A stretch of DNA of 64,000 nucleotides, from contig NC_014934.1 in assembly GCF_000186265.1 (NCBI RefSeq), forward strand, positions 3,348,001-3,412,000. The letters are read 5' to 3'. This DNA comes from Cellulophaga algicola DSM 14237. Lineage in GTDB: Bacteria; Bacteroidota; Bacteroidia; Flavobacteriales; Flavobacteriaceae. Below the pieces are notes generated by a model, which saw only the letters and a program-made list of their open reading frames with translations, did no database searches and was not told where the DNA came from. The first letter of the stretch is position 1, and every line of letters begins with the position of its first letter. The position numbers were made by a program, and so were the translations under genes. Of this stretch, positions 35,452 through 44,811 are shown piece after piece.

Positions 35452-36912
35452 ATGAAAGCTAAAGAAAATGTACTTAAGAAATTAGCAGAGATTCATAATC
35501 GGATGCTAAAAGCTGAGGACCTTAAAAAGGTACCTATTAACGAAGTAAAAGCACAGTTTCGTAATAGCGCAATTAATTTGGTTGATTATTTAGCTTTGCG
35601 TTCAGAAAATATTGAGATACTTCAAAAACAACTCCATACTATGGGCTTGTCATCCCTTGCTAGCAGCGAGAGCCATATTAAGACTCAAGTTATTAATGTT
35701 ATGGAACGGCTTGGCTATGAAAAAACTACAACTTATGAGATAAATGCCACTACTGGGTTCAAGCAATTACATCAAAATATAACCACTCTTTTAGGAAAAG
35801 CAGGAATAGGTAATGCGCCGCCAATAATGGTTACGTTTAGCAAGGATTTTGGTGAGGACTTTCAATTGATGTGCAACCTGTTGGAAAATGGTATGCAGGT
35901 AGCCCGAATTAATTGTGCCCATGATGATGAATTGATCTGGACTAAAATGATTGAAAATCTTAATAAGGCCGTTGCTAAAATGAACTTGCCTTGTAAGCTT
36001 TATATGGACTTAGCGGGCCCTAAAATACGGACGCAAATTATCAGCAAGAAAAATAAACAGGCCAAATTAAAAGTAGAATTAGGCGATAAAATTACGTTGA
36101 CTGATACCAAACAAAGAGGGGTAAAGGGAAAAAAAATAATACGATGCACGCTGCCTGGTATTGTAGAACAATTAAAGCCAGACCAACGTATTTATTTTGA
36201 TGACGGATTATTTGAAGCCGTGGTACACAGTGTTAATGATGCTCAAGCTACCCTTGAAATTGTTCGTATATCTAAAAAGAAACCAGTTATTAAAAGTCAA
36301 AAAGGCATAAATTTTCCAGATACCATATTTCGGATACAGCCTATTACCGATTATGACGAGAAGTGTCTGCCTTTCATTGTACAGCATGCAGATATGATAG
36401 GCTTTTCATTTGTAAACAATGCAGCGGATATAAAGGAATTACAAGAAAGGTTGAGGCGGTTAAATAAACCTGAACTTCCAATCGTTGCAAAAATTGAAAC
36501 CAACCAAGGGGTCAATAATCTTCCGGCTATTATTTTACAGGGAATGCAGCATAATCTTATAGGCATTATGATAGCTAGGGGAGACCTAGCGGTAGAAATT
36601 GGTTTTGAACGAATGAGTGAGATACAGGATGAGATACTATGGATTTGTGAAGCAGCACATACACCGGTTATATGGGCTACTCAAGTATTGGAAAGTATGA
36701 ATAAGCATGGATTGGCTACCCGTAGCGAAATAACCGATGCTGCACATGCTGCTGAAGCTGATTGTGTTATGATTAACAAAGGAGGACATACCGTAGAAGT
36801 GCTTAAAACATTACAAAATATATTAAGTAGAAGCCGTAAAAACAATTTCAAAAATAGGCGACTTTTCAGAAAGTTGTCTATTGCTGAGCAATTCATCTTA
36901 AAAGGGAAATAA
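35452..36912 (+). CDS. Atypical pyruvate kinase family protein, N-terminal extension and no C-terminal domain
   Basis: A 486-aa protein; I take the ATG at 35452 rather than an in-frame GTG at 35434. Residues 1 to about 115 form a helical extension not found in standard pyruvate kinases. The TIM-barrel and B domain follow: INCAHDD (in place of R-N-F-S-H), YMDLAGPKIRT, IVAKIET (catalytic Lys region), IMIARGDLAVE and ATQVLESMNKHGLATRSE. The protein ends soon after ADCVMINKG, so the C-terminal regulatory domain is absent. It probably makes pyruvate and ATP from phosphoenolpyruvate, though activity is not certain because several motifs deviate. It is followed after 12 nt by a P-type ATPase gene and is preceded by a Crp-type site. 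Confidence 0.85.
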   Translation: MKAKENVLKKLAEIHNRMLKAEDLKKVPINEVKAQFRNSAINLVDYLALRSENIEILQKQLHTMGLSSLASSESHIKTQVINVMERLGYEKTTTYEINATTGFKQLHQNITTLLGKAGIGNAPPIMVTFSKDFGEDFQLMCNLLENGMQVARINCAHDDELIWTKMIENLNKAVAKMNLPCKLYMDLAGPKIRTQIISKKNKQAKLKVELGDKITLTDTKQRGVKGKKIIRCTLPGIVEQLKPDQRIYFDDGLFEAVVHSVNDAQATLEIVRISKKKPVIKSQKGINFPDTIFRIQPITDYDEKCLPFIVQHADMIGFSFVNNAADIKELQERLRRLNKPELPIVAKIETNQGVNNLPAIILQGMQHNLIGIMIARGDLAVEIGFERMSEIQDEILWICEAAHTPVIWATQVLESMNKHGLATRSEITDAAHAAEADCVMINKGGHTVEVLKTLQNILSRSRKNNFKNRRLFRKLSIAEQFILKGK

Positions 36913-36924
36913 TAGCACTCATAT

Positions 36925-39591
36925 ATGACAACATTCAAAGATACCCTAGATATAATAGAAAATACGTATTCAAAAAAAGTGGATGTTATTGTAAACCTGC
37001 TTGATGTAGATCTAAAAACAGGCTTACAAGAAAGAAGTATTAATGACAGGATTGCAAAGTATGGCCTAAATAGTTATAGGGAGCAAAAGCAAAAAAGTAT
37101 TTTACTCATTTTATTTGAGCAATTTAAAAGTCCGATAATCTTATTATTAGTAGTAGCCGCTGGCTTCTCTTTTTTCTTTGAAGATTGGTTAGAAGGATTT
37201 TCTATTATTGCTGTAATTTTTATTACTGTAGTGTTGGGTTTTATTATGGAGTTACAAGCGCGTAATTCTATGAAGGCATTAAAGAAAATGGATGTAAGTG
37301 TTTCAAAAGTTTGGCGAGATAATTCCCTTAAAGAAATCCAAGCCGAAAGAATTGTACCTGGAGATGTGCTGGTATTAGAAGCGGGTGATATTGTAATGGC
37401 TGATGCAAGGTTAATAGAGGTAAATCAATTTGAAATTGATGAATCGGCACTTACAGGTGAATCATTACCGGTTGAAAAAAAGATTGAAGTCATAAAAAAT
37501 GAAGTGCCTCTTGCAGACAAAATTAATTTAATATTTAAAGGCACATCTGTTGTAAAAGGCAATGCTAGAGCCATTGTTACAGGTACAGGTGTGCATACAG
37601 AATTAGGGAAAATAACCCATATGGTTGCTACTGCAAAGCAGGGTGATACTCCACTAGAAAAGAAGATACAAGGGATTACAAAAATATTAATGGTGGTTAC
37701 TGCTGTATTTGCAGGTATATTTATAATAACAGGATTGCTGCAGGGTAAACAGTTTTATCTTATTGTAGAAACTGCATTAGCATTGGCTGTGGCAGCTATT
37801 CCGGAAGGGCTACCTGTGGTAAGTATAATAGCACTTACTTATGGCATGTTGCGCCTGGCAAAGAAGAATGTACTCATAAAAAGACTGGCATCTGTTGAAA
37901 CACTAGGCGGCGTTAATATTATTTTTACGGATAAAACGGGCACGCTAACAGAAAATAAAATTGATGTAAACAAGTTGATGTTTTTTGATGAAGACATAAC
38001 GATAGCTAAAAAAGGTGATGATAGTAGCATTGTAATTAACAAAAATAAAGGGGCCTATGAAAAGTTAATACTCATCTCTATTTTATGCAATAATGCTGCA
38101 AGTGAACAGAAAGAAAATAAGAAAAAATATTTAGGAGATCCTATTGAAATTGCACTATTACAATTTGTAAATACAAGCAAAGTAAATGTGGAAGCTATAA
38201 ACGCAACATATCCCCGTATAGCAGAAGAACCCTTTAATTCTGAAACAAAATTAATGGCAACTTTACATAAAAATAATGCAGGCAACTTTGTAGCAGCAAA
38301 AGGGGCTGTAGAAAAATTAATAGATACGTGTAGTTTTTATAGTGCAGGCGATAGGGTAATCCCTTTAACAGAGGCAGCAAAAAAAGACTTTTTAAATAGA
38401 GCAGAAACTATTGAAGCTCAGGGATCAAAAGTATTGGCATTTGCTTTTAAAGAAGCGGCCAATATCCCTACTACTAATTTTTTATCAGGCTTAACGCTTG
38501 TCGGTTTAATAGGGTTTTTAGACCCTCCACGAATGGAAGTTGTAGAGGCGTTACAATCATGTAGGAACGCAGGTATTAAGGTTATTATGATAACTGGAGA
38601 TCATCCTGCAACAGCACTTAATATTGCTGAAAAAATAAAGCTATCAGAAAAAGATAATGTTGTTATCAATGGTAAAGAATTAGATTCTAAATTATCAGAC
38701 AAAAAATTATTTGCTGCAACTATTTTTGCAAGAGTTACGCCAAAGCAAAAGTTAGCTATGGTAAGTTTTTATCAAAAACATGGCAGTATTGTGGCAATGA
38801 CGGGTGACGGGATAAATGATGCTCCTGCGTTAAAGAAAGCAGATATTGGTATTGCTATGGGCATACGGGGTACACAGGTAGCAAAAGAAACCGCTGCAAT
38901 GATTTTAAAAGATGATTCTTTTACATCTATCGTGACAGCCATTATGCAGGGTAGGGTAATTTTTAAGAACATAAAGAACTTTCTAATGTATCTGCTTTCT
39001 TGCAACCTTAGTGAAATATTTATTGTATTTTTTTATGGATTATTAAATTTTCCGTTCTCCGTACTTCCACTACAAATTCTCTTCCTTAATTTGGTTACAG
39101 ATATTTTTCCGGCACTGGCTTTAGGCCTTGGTAAAGGCAATGATTTAATTATGAAAATACCACCACGAAATCCGCAGCAGCCTATTGTAATTAAAAGAGA
39201 TTGGTTTACTATAAATGTGTATGCGGTATTATTGGCATTACCTATTCTACTGGTAACTTGGTATTGTAGCCACTATTTAAAGTACGATGCAAAATTATGC
39301 AACAACATTACCTTTTTTAGTCTTGCTTTATCGCAACTATGGCATGTCCTAAATTTACCTTCCCGTAAAATATCATTTCTAAACAATGAAATTACCCGTA
39401 ATAAATTTACCTGGGCTGCCTCATTGCTTTGTATCAGTATAATGGCTGTATTTTATTTCGTTAGTCCGCTTAATAACTATATAGGGCTTCAAAAATTGAG
39501 TATAGACACGTGGTTAATAATAACTTTTACGAGTATGACGCCAGTTTTTTTAATTCAACTTTTTAAGAGGATTTTTAAGATTATTGATTGA
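36925..39591 (+). CDS. Cation-translocating P-type ATPase, calcium type (P2)
   Basis: An 888-aa P2-type ATPase. In order: N-terminal cation ATPase domain, TM1-2, actuator motif LTGESLPVEKK, TM4 with the calcium-type PEGLPVVSI, phosphorylation site FTDKTGTLTEN, hinge TGDGINDAPALKKADIGIAMG, and TM5-10 including LFLNLVTDIFPALALG. The PEGL and NLVTD motifs favour Ca2+ over Na+/K+ transport. It exports the cation across the cytoplasmic membrane. It is cotranscribed with the pyruvate kinase (12-nt gap) and so falls under the same Crp-type promoter. Confidence 0.92.
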   Translation: MTTFKDTLDIIENTYSKKVDVIVNLLDVDLKTGLQERSINDRIAKYGLNSYREQKQKSILLILFEQFKSPIILLLVVAAGFSFFFEDWLEGFSIIAVIFITVVLGFIMELQARNSMKALKKMDVSVSKVWRDNSLKEIQAERIVPGDVLVLEAGDIVMADARLIEVNQFEIDESALTGESLPVEKKIEVIKNEVPLADKINLIFKGTSVVKGNARAIVTGTGVHTELGKITHMVATAKQGDTPLEKKIQGITKILMVVTAVFAGIFIITGLLQGKQFYLIVETALALAVAAIPEGLPVVSIIALTYGMLRLAKKNVLIKRLASVETLGGVNIIFTDKTGTLTENKIDVNKLMFFDEDITIAKKGDDSSIVINKNKGAYEKLILISILCNNAASEQKENKKKYLGDPIEIALLQFVNTSKVNVEAINATYPRIAEEPFNSETKLMATLHKNNAGNFVAAKGAVEKLIDTCSFYSAGDRVIPLTEAAKKDFLNRAETIEAQGSKVLAFAFKEAANIPTTNFLSGLTLVGLIGFLDPPRMEVVEALQSCRNAGIKVIMITGDHPATALNIAEKIKLSEKDNVVINGKELDSKLSDKKLFAATIFARVTPKQKLAMVSFYQKHGSIVAMTGDGINDAPALKKADIGIAMGIRGTQVAKETAAMILKDDSFTSIVTAIMQGRVIFKNIKNFLMYLLSCNLSEIFIVFFYGLLNFPFSVLPLQILFLNLVTDIFPALALGLGKGNDLIMKIPPRNPQQPIVIKRDWFTINVYAVLLALPILLVTWYCSHYLKYDAKLCNNITFFSLALSQLWHVLNLPSRKISFLNNEITRNKFTWAASLLCISIMAVFYFVSPLNNYIGLQKLSIDTWLIITFTSMTPVFLIQLFKRIFKIID

Positions 39592-39935
39592 GATAAAAAA
39601 AAACAGTATAGATAGCATGTTTAAATTAGGGTATAAGGGGGCAAAGAAAATGAGTGCAGCAACAAAGGTTTCATCTAATTTTAAAGATAATAAAATGTTT
39701 TACATCGGGGGCTAAAGCTAAAAACATGATAATGGTCATGTTTCTATAAGGGCAACCATCATACATTTGTTAAAAGCGCATATGACCCCTTTCTTATTAA
39801 AGATAATCCGAGTACCATTTTTACTCAACTATTTGAGCTTAGCACATGTATGTGTTTTATTTAACTTAATCCTGCATAGGAGTCCTTCCTTTTTCCTTAA
39901 TTTAGTCCATAACGTAAACTATTACCCTACAGTGA
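39592..39935. other. Intergenic region upstream of the LOV kinase
   Basis: 344 nt. It holds a Crp-type palindrome and -7 box at 39727-39769 and a predicted 5' leader of about 160 nt. CTCAACTATTTGAG, an inverted repeat, lies inside that leader. Short frames at 39617 (32 codons) and 39781 (55 codons) are not convincing genes. Confidence 0.7.
39727..39769 (+). promoter_or_regulatory. Crp-type palindrome and -7 box of the LOV kinase/regulator operon
   Basis: TGATAATGGTCA (39727-39738), extended on both sides as AACA...TGTT, then 23 nt, then TACATTTG (39762-39769), an exact TAnnTTTG. It precedes the kinase by about 170 nt and suggests autoregulation. Confidence 0.75.
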
Positions 39936-42900
39936 ATGGTAGATAAAATTAAAGATAACGAACTCTTCAAGGGTATATTTGAATCTTCAATAGAAGGTAT
40001 TTTGGTAGTAGACCAAGAGGGTAACATTATCAAGGCGAATCCTTCAATAGATAAAATGTTTGGTTATGAACCAGGAGAATTGGTACATAAAAAAGTAGAT
40101 GACCTTATTCCTCCTCATTATGGGAAATCTCATGAAAACCATAGAAAAGGTTTTGGAAGAAAACCTGTAACGAGAATTATGGGTAAGAGGGGAGATATAT
40201 GGGGACTTAAAAAAAATGGATTACAAATTCCTTTAGAAATAAGTTTGAGTCCAACCGAAATAAGTAGTGAGAATTTAACGGTAGCATTTGTAATAGATAT
40301 TTCCGATCGATTATTGACTCAGAAAAGTACGGCAGCTAATGCTCAAAAAATGAATGAAGCCCAAAGTCTGGCTCATGTTGGTAGTTGGGTATGGAATCTG
40401 CAAACAAATGAGAGAAGTTGGTCAGATGAGTTCTATAGAATATGTGGCCTGCCAGTGGGTGATGAGCGACTTACTGCCAAAACGGCCTCCAAATTTATTC
40501 ATCCGGATGACCAACAAAATGTATTAGCTTCCGTAGATTATGCCATTAAAAATTGTACTCCTTATTCTAATAAAAAAAGAATAATTAGAGCAGATGGTAC
40601 AGTACGCCATATTATGGCTCATGGTAAAGCATCTTATGATCTCTATGGGAAGCCTTTGGAGTGGTTTGGAACCATACAAGATGTTACGGAACAAAAAGAA
40701 ACGGAACAACAGCTAGAGGAAAACCTAGCTAAGAATAAAGCTTTGTTAGGCGCGCTTCCGGATATGATGTTTATCTTAAACCATGAAGGTAAATTTCTTG
40801 ATTGCTATGCCCCAGAACCAGAAAAATTGTTTGCAGCACCGGCTACCTTAATAGGTGGTTATATAAACGAATTATTGCCTAAACATATTTACGAGGCAGT
40901 ACGTAAAGGAATGGATAAAACCATTGAGAGTGAAGAAATTCAGTTTGTTGAATATGATTTTGAGGTAAAAGGGGGGAGGCAGTTTTATGAAGGTCGTATT
41001 GTTCCAATGGATAAAAATAGGCTTTTGACTATTATTAGAGATATAACGGCAGAGAGAGTTATAGAGAACATACTATATGTGCGCAACCGTGCTTTAGCAG
41101 CCACAGCGAACGGAATTATTATTTGTGATGCCCAACAACCCGACTTTCCAATTATCTATGGTAATGAAGCCTTTACAAAGATTACAGGGTACGAAAAAGT
41201 AGAATTTATGGGTCAAAATTGTCGTTTCTTACAAGGTGATGATACCGATCAGATTGAAATTAAAAAAATGTCTGCCGCCATAAAAAAAGGAGAAGACTGC
41301 CGTGTGGTATTGCGTAACTATAGAAAAGATGGTTCTTTATTCTGGAATGAAATCAGTATTACATCCATATACAATACTAAAAAAATACTGACGCATTATG
41401 TTGGGGTGCAAAATGATGTTACCGCTCATAAAATACAAGAATTTTTTAAAATTGGGCAATCCCATGTTATGGATATGATTATTCAACATAAGCCATTGAA
41501 AACCATCGCCTATAAAATTATCGAAACCATAGAAACGGCTATTCCAAACTGTCAAGGTTCCATTCTTTTGTTGGATCAGAAATCTGATAAATTAAAAAAA
41601 TTAGCAGCGCCAAATCTATCGGAAAGGTATACGAAAGCTATAGAAAAGATGTTTCTTAGTCCAGAAAATGGATCTTGTGGTACGGCGGCATATTTAAAAA
41701 AAGAAGTAATTGTTTCTGATACCCTTAATGATCCGTTATGGGAAGCTTTTAGAGAATTAGCAATTAAAGATAATATTAAAGCATGTTGGTCCTTTCCAAT
41801 ATTTTCATCAAATAAAGAATTATTAGGAACCTTTGCAATTTATTTACCTGTTTCTAGAAAACCACTTGATACTGAAAAAGAAATTATAAATATTATAACG
41901 CAGGCCATAAGTGTGGCCATTGACCAGCACAATGAAGGCGTTGCTTTAAAAGACAGTAGGCAAGAATTAGCTGCTTATGCTGAAGCACTAGAACATAAGG
42001 TTGCCGAACGAACTGTTGAGTTAAAGGATATAGTACAGAAGCTGGTAGAGTCTAATTTGAGCTTTGAAGATCAAATTCAGATTACAAAGACAGCGGAAAA
42101 TAATGCCATTGCTAGTCAAAAATTATTGGATACTATTTTTAAGAATTTTCCAAGAGGTTTCGTAGGCGTTTTAGATTTGAATCTGTCAGTTGTTTTTATT
42201 GAAGGTGAAGATTTAGACGTAGTTGGTTTTAGGGATGCAATCCAAGTTGGTGCTACAATTGATGAATTAAGGCAAGTACCTATTGAATTAAAGAAAAACG
42301 TTAAGAAAAACATACAGAAAACATTGAAAGGAGAACACTGCTCTTTTGAAGTAAAAGTTAAGGGAATATCATATTTGGTAAACACTACGCCGTTGTTTAA
42401 TGAAAATCATGAGGTTATACAAGCTTTACTTGTTTACAATAATATTTCTGATCAAAAAAGAGTAGAAGTTGAAATCCGGAATACATTGCAAAAAGAAAAA
42501 GAGCTCAACGAACTTAAATCTCGTTTCATTTCCATGGCCTCTCATGAATTTAGAACGCCATTAAGTACTGTACTTTCTGCTACGAATCTTATTGAACGCC
42601 AAAATGAAGCAGGTCAAGAAGAAAAAAGAATAAAATATATAAGTAAGATAAAGACTAGTATAAAAAACTTAGTGGGTATACTCAATGATTTTTTATCTTT
42701 AAGTAAGCTAGAAGAAGGGAAAGTCATAGCGCAGCCTATTTTATTTGATTTTGTTGAATTCTCAGATGCTTTAGTGGAAGAGCTTCAAGGCATTAAGAAA
42801 ACTGGTCAGGAAATGGCCATTGTCTATAGTTCATATAGTATACAAGTGCAGCTAGACCCAAAACTATTAAGACACATTGTACATAATTTATTGACGAATG

Positions 42901-43187
42901 CTATAAAATATTCTGAAGAAAATACAAAAATACTCCTTATAATAAGTACTAAGAATAAGAAACTTTTCATTGAAGTTACAGATCAGGGTATCGGAATACC
43001 CGATGAAGATCAAGGCTATTTATTTCAACGTTTTTATCGCGCAAAAAATGCGACCAATTTTCAAGGTACTGGTTTAGGATTGAATATTGTACAACAGTAC
43101 GTCCTGCTAATGCGCGGGAATATTAGCTTTCAAAGCAAACTTAATCATGGTACAACTTTTATTGTAGAACTCCCTTTAATCTATTGA
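39936..43187 (+). CDS. LOV/PAS/GAF hybrid-input sensor histidine kinase
   Basis: A 1083-aa soluble histidine kinase with no transmembrane segment. Order: PAS1 (about 8-125), PAS_3-type PAS2 (about 140-255), PAS3 (about 265-375), a LOV domain (about 385-505), GAF (about 515-665), coiled coil with VAERTVELKD, a divergent PAS (about 725-840), HisKA with phosphoacceptor His870 (MASHEFRTPLS) and a HATPase_c domain (NAIKYSEENT, DQGIGIP, GTGLGLNIV). The LOV domain has the full flavin signature: GQNCRFLQ with photoactive Cys429, RNYRKDG and FWN asparagines, and YVGVQ. It should sense blue light through FMN and phosphorylate the REC-Crp regulator encoded 3 nt downstream. The other inputs are unknown. 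Confidence 0.92.
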   Translation: MVDKIKDNELFKGIFESSIEGILVVDQEGNIIKANPSIDKMFGYEPGELVHKKVDDLIPPHYGKSHENHRKGFGRKPVTRIMGKRGDIWGLKKNGLQIPLEISLSPTEISSENLTVAFVIDISDRLLTQKSTAANAQKMNEAQSLAHVGSWVWNLQTNERSWSDEFYRICGLPVGDERLTAKTASKFIHPDDQQNVLASVDYAIKNCTPYSNKKRIIRADGTVRHIMAHGKASYDLYGKPLEWFGTIQDVTEQKETEQQLEENLAKNKALLGALPDMMFILNHEGKFLDCYAPEPEKLFAAPATLIGGYINELLPKHIYEAVRKGMDKTIESEEIQFVEYDFEVKGGRQFYEGRIVPMDKNRLLTIIRDITAERVIENILYVRNRALAATANGIIICDAQQPDFPIIYGNEAFTKITGYEKVEFMGQNCRFLQGDDTDQIEIKKMSAAIKKGEDCRVVLRNYRKDGSLFWNEISITSIYNTKKILTHYVGVQNDVTAHKIQEFFKIGQSHVMDMIIQHKPLKTIAYKIIETIETAIPNCQGSILLLDQKSDKLKKLAAPNLSERYTKAIEKMFLSPENGSCGTAAYLKKEVIVSDTLNDPLWEAFRELAIKDNIKACWSFPIFSSNKELLGTFAIYLPVSRKPLDTEKEIINIITQAISVAIDQHNEGVALKDSRQELAAYAEALEHKVAERTVELKDIVQKLVESNLSFEDQIQITKTAENNAIASQKLLDTIFKNFPRGFVGVLDLNLSVVFIEGEDLDVVGFRDAIQVGATIDELRQVPIELKKNVKKNIQKTLKGEHCSFEVKVKGISYLVNTTPLFNENHEVIQALLVYNNISDQKRVEVEIRNTLQKEKELNELKSRFISMASHEFRTPLSTVLSATNLIERQNEAGQEEKRIKYISKIKTSIKNLVGILNDFLSLSKLEEGKVIAQPILFDFVEFSDALVEELQGIKKTGQEMAIVYSSYSIQVQLDPKLLRHIVHNLLTNAIKYSEENTKILLIISTKNKKLFIEVTDQGIGIPDEDQGYLFQRFYRAKNATNFQGTGLGLNIVQQYVLLMRGNISFQSKLNHGTTFIVELPLIY

Positions 43188-43190
43188 AAT

Positions 43191-44258
43191 ATGAAAAAAA
43201 TACTACTTATTGAAGACAATCTTGATGTTCGCGAAATGACTGCAGAAATTCTTGAACTTGAGAATTATGAAGTGGCTACGGCAGAAAAAGGTAAGATTGG
43301 TATAGAAAAAGCAAAATCATTTGCACCAGATCTAATTTTATGTGATATAATGATGCCTATAATGGATGGTTATGAAGTTTTTGAACAATTGAGTAAAGAT
43401 CATAGCACAGCTAGCACCCCTTTTATTTTTTTAACCGCTAAATCAGAAAGGTCAGATTTACGTAAGGGAATGACTATGGGTGCCGATGATTATTTAACCA
43501 AGCCTTTTGAAGCGCAAGATTTAATAGAAGCTATAGAAGCACGTATAAAGAAAACTTCTTTTTTACGTAAAGAATTTTTAAGAAATGTTCAAGGCATTAA
43601 TCAATTTATTAAGGAAGCCTCAAAATATCAAAATTTAAAAGATCTTTCTGAAGACCGAGAATTAAATCAATATAAAGTAAAAGAGAATATCTTTTCAGAG
43701 AATAGTATAGCTCAAAATTTATACTTTATTCAGCATGGAGAAGTAAAGACTTATAAACATAATGAAAATGGAAAAGAGTATGTTACCGGCATGTTTGCAG
43801 CTGGCGATTTTATAGGTCAGCTTTGCGTTTTAGGCAATTCTGGTTTGTATACAGAAACAGCTGTGGCACTTAGTGATTGTGAGGTGTGTTGTATTCCTAA
43901 GAAAGATTTTACCCAACTTTTGTTCAATAATAAAGACGTATCAAACAAATTTATAAGTATGATCTCTAACAATGTTTTACATATGCAAAATCAATTAATG
44001 GGTATGGCTTTCGATTCTGTACGGAAAAGGGCTGCTACCGCATTGTTAGAATTATATGACAAAGGGCTTATTAAAGATGATGATTTAGGTATCAATATCT
44101 CAAGAGAAGATTTTGCAGGGCTAATAGGTACTGCCACGGAGACAGCCATACGTGTTCTTTCAAGCTTTAAAGATCAAAGTTTAATTCAATTAGGGCAGTC
44201 TCGTAGAATTATACTTACAGATAAAAAATTATTACAGCAAGTTGCAGATTTTGGATAG
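43191..44258 (+). CDS. Response regulator fused to a Crp/Fnr-type transcription factor (REC-cNMP_bd-HTH_Crp)
   Basis: A 355-aa regulator with a receiver domain (1-120; phosphoacceptor Asp52 in LCDIMMP, LTAK and TKPF), a cyclic-nucleotide-binding-type beta-roll (about 150-270; AAGDFIGQLCVLG) and a C-terminal winged helix (about 285-345). The recognition helix reads TATETAIRVLSSF; its E-T-x-x-R pattern is the one Crp and Fnr use to read TGA half sites. No N-terminal FeS cysteine cluster is seen, so it is not a classical Fnr. It starts 3 nt after the LOV kinase and is surely its partner. It is the best candidate to bind the TGA-N6-TCA palindromes found across this island. Confidence 0.92.
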   Translation: MKKILLIEDNLDVREMTAEILELENYEVATAEKGKIGIEKAKSFAPDLILCDIMMPIMDGYEVFEQLSKDHSTASTPFIFLTAKSERSDLRKGMTMGADDYLTKPFEAQDLIEAIEARIKKTSFLRKEFLRNVQGINQFIKEASKYQNLKDLSEDRELNQYKVKENIFSENSIAQNLYFIQHGEVKTYKHNENGKEYVTGMFAAGDFIGQLCVLGNSGLYTETAVALSDCEVCCIPKKDFTQLLFNNKDVSNKFISMISNNVLHMQNQLMGMAFDSVRKRAATALLELYDKGLIKDDDLGINISREDFAGLIGTATETAIRVLSSFKDQSLIQLGQSRRIILTDKKLLQQVADFG

Positions 44259-44426
44259 CATGCTGAGGTAGCATTGGATATAGATTTTTTTTGCATACCT
44301 AGGATATTATTTTAATCCTTTGCTATGTAAAAAAAATCTATATCAATTATTTAATACCCATGAGGTAGTTTTCATTATTGGTGGTAGACTTAGAAGCTTT
44401 TAAAGAATTCAGTAAAAATCTTATAT

Positions 44427-44451
44427 ATTATTATTATTATTATTATTATTT
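44427..44451. repeat. Trinucleotide (ATT)n microsatellite
   Basis: About eight ATT units at the 3' end of the YtxH gene. Read on the minus strand they are repeated TAA codons, so the gene ends in a series of in-frame stops. Confidence 0.9.
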
Positions 44452-44775
44452 ATGTAGATGAGCATTTTTCTTTCTAAGATCTTCTAATTTACGTTCTAAC
44501 GTGGCGATGATGTCATCTGCCTTATAACTCATAGTACTAATGACTTCTTCTATTTTTTGTTCAAAGTCTACTTTCTTTTTATTTGCTGTCTCTGTAAGTT
44601 CATCCTTGGCGTTAGATAGATAATCTTTTAGGTCGTATTTGGCATTTAAAGCTTTGTTTTTAATTTTATGTCTAGTTTCAATCCCCTTTTCAGGAGCATA
44701 TAATATTCCAATGCCTGCGCCTATTGCAGTACCAGTTAATAATGCCAGAAGAATATTCCCTTTATCATTTGCCAT
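44446..44775 (-). CDS. YtxH domain-containing stress protein
   Basis: A 109-aa protein with an N-terminal Gly-rich hydrophobic helix (ILLALLTGTAIGAGIGILYAPEKG), the YtxH signature, followed by a long charged amphipathic helix. Members are membrane-anchored and often induced by general stress. It is transcribed from the divergent region 44776-44937, where a Crp-type palindrome sits at the right distance from a TAAATTTG box. It is followed by tandem stops from a microsatellite. Confidence 0.88.
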   Translation of the reverse strand: MANDKGNILLALLTGTAIGAGIGILYAPEKGIETRHKIKNKALNAKYDLKDYLSNAKDELTETANKKKVDFEQKIEEVISTMSYKADDIIATLERKLEDLRKKNAHLHK

Positions 44776-44811
44776 AAAATTTTGTTTTTAATTATTAGTA
44801 AGTATCTCCTA

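Noticed and set aside
39617-39715. Reading frame of 32 codons upstream of the kinase promoter
   Set aside because: No Shine-Dalgarno, no known similarity and located between a gene end and a palindrome; not enough support for a gene.
39781-39948. Reading frame of about 55 codons inside the predicted leader of the LOV kinase transcript
   Set aside because: Composition is not gene-like, it overlaps the kinase start and lacks a ribosome binding site; might be a leader ORF but I cannot support it.
40080-40290. First PAS domain of the kinase as a FixL-type heme sensor (SHENH near the FixL heme His)
   Set aside because: The surrounding residues, including the equivalent of FixL Arg220, do not match and this His-containing motif is common in non-heme PAS domains.
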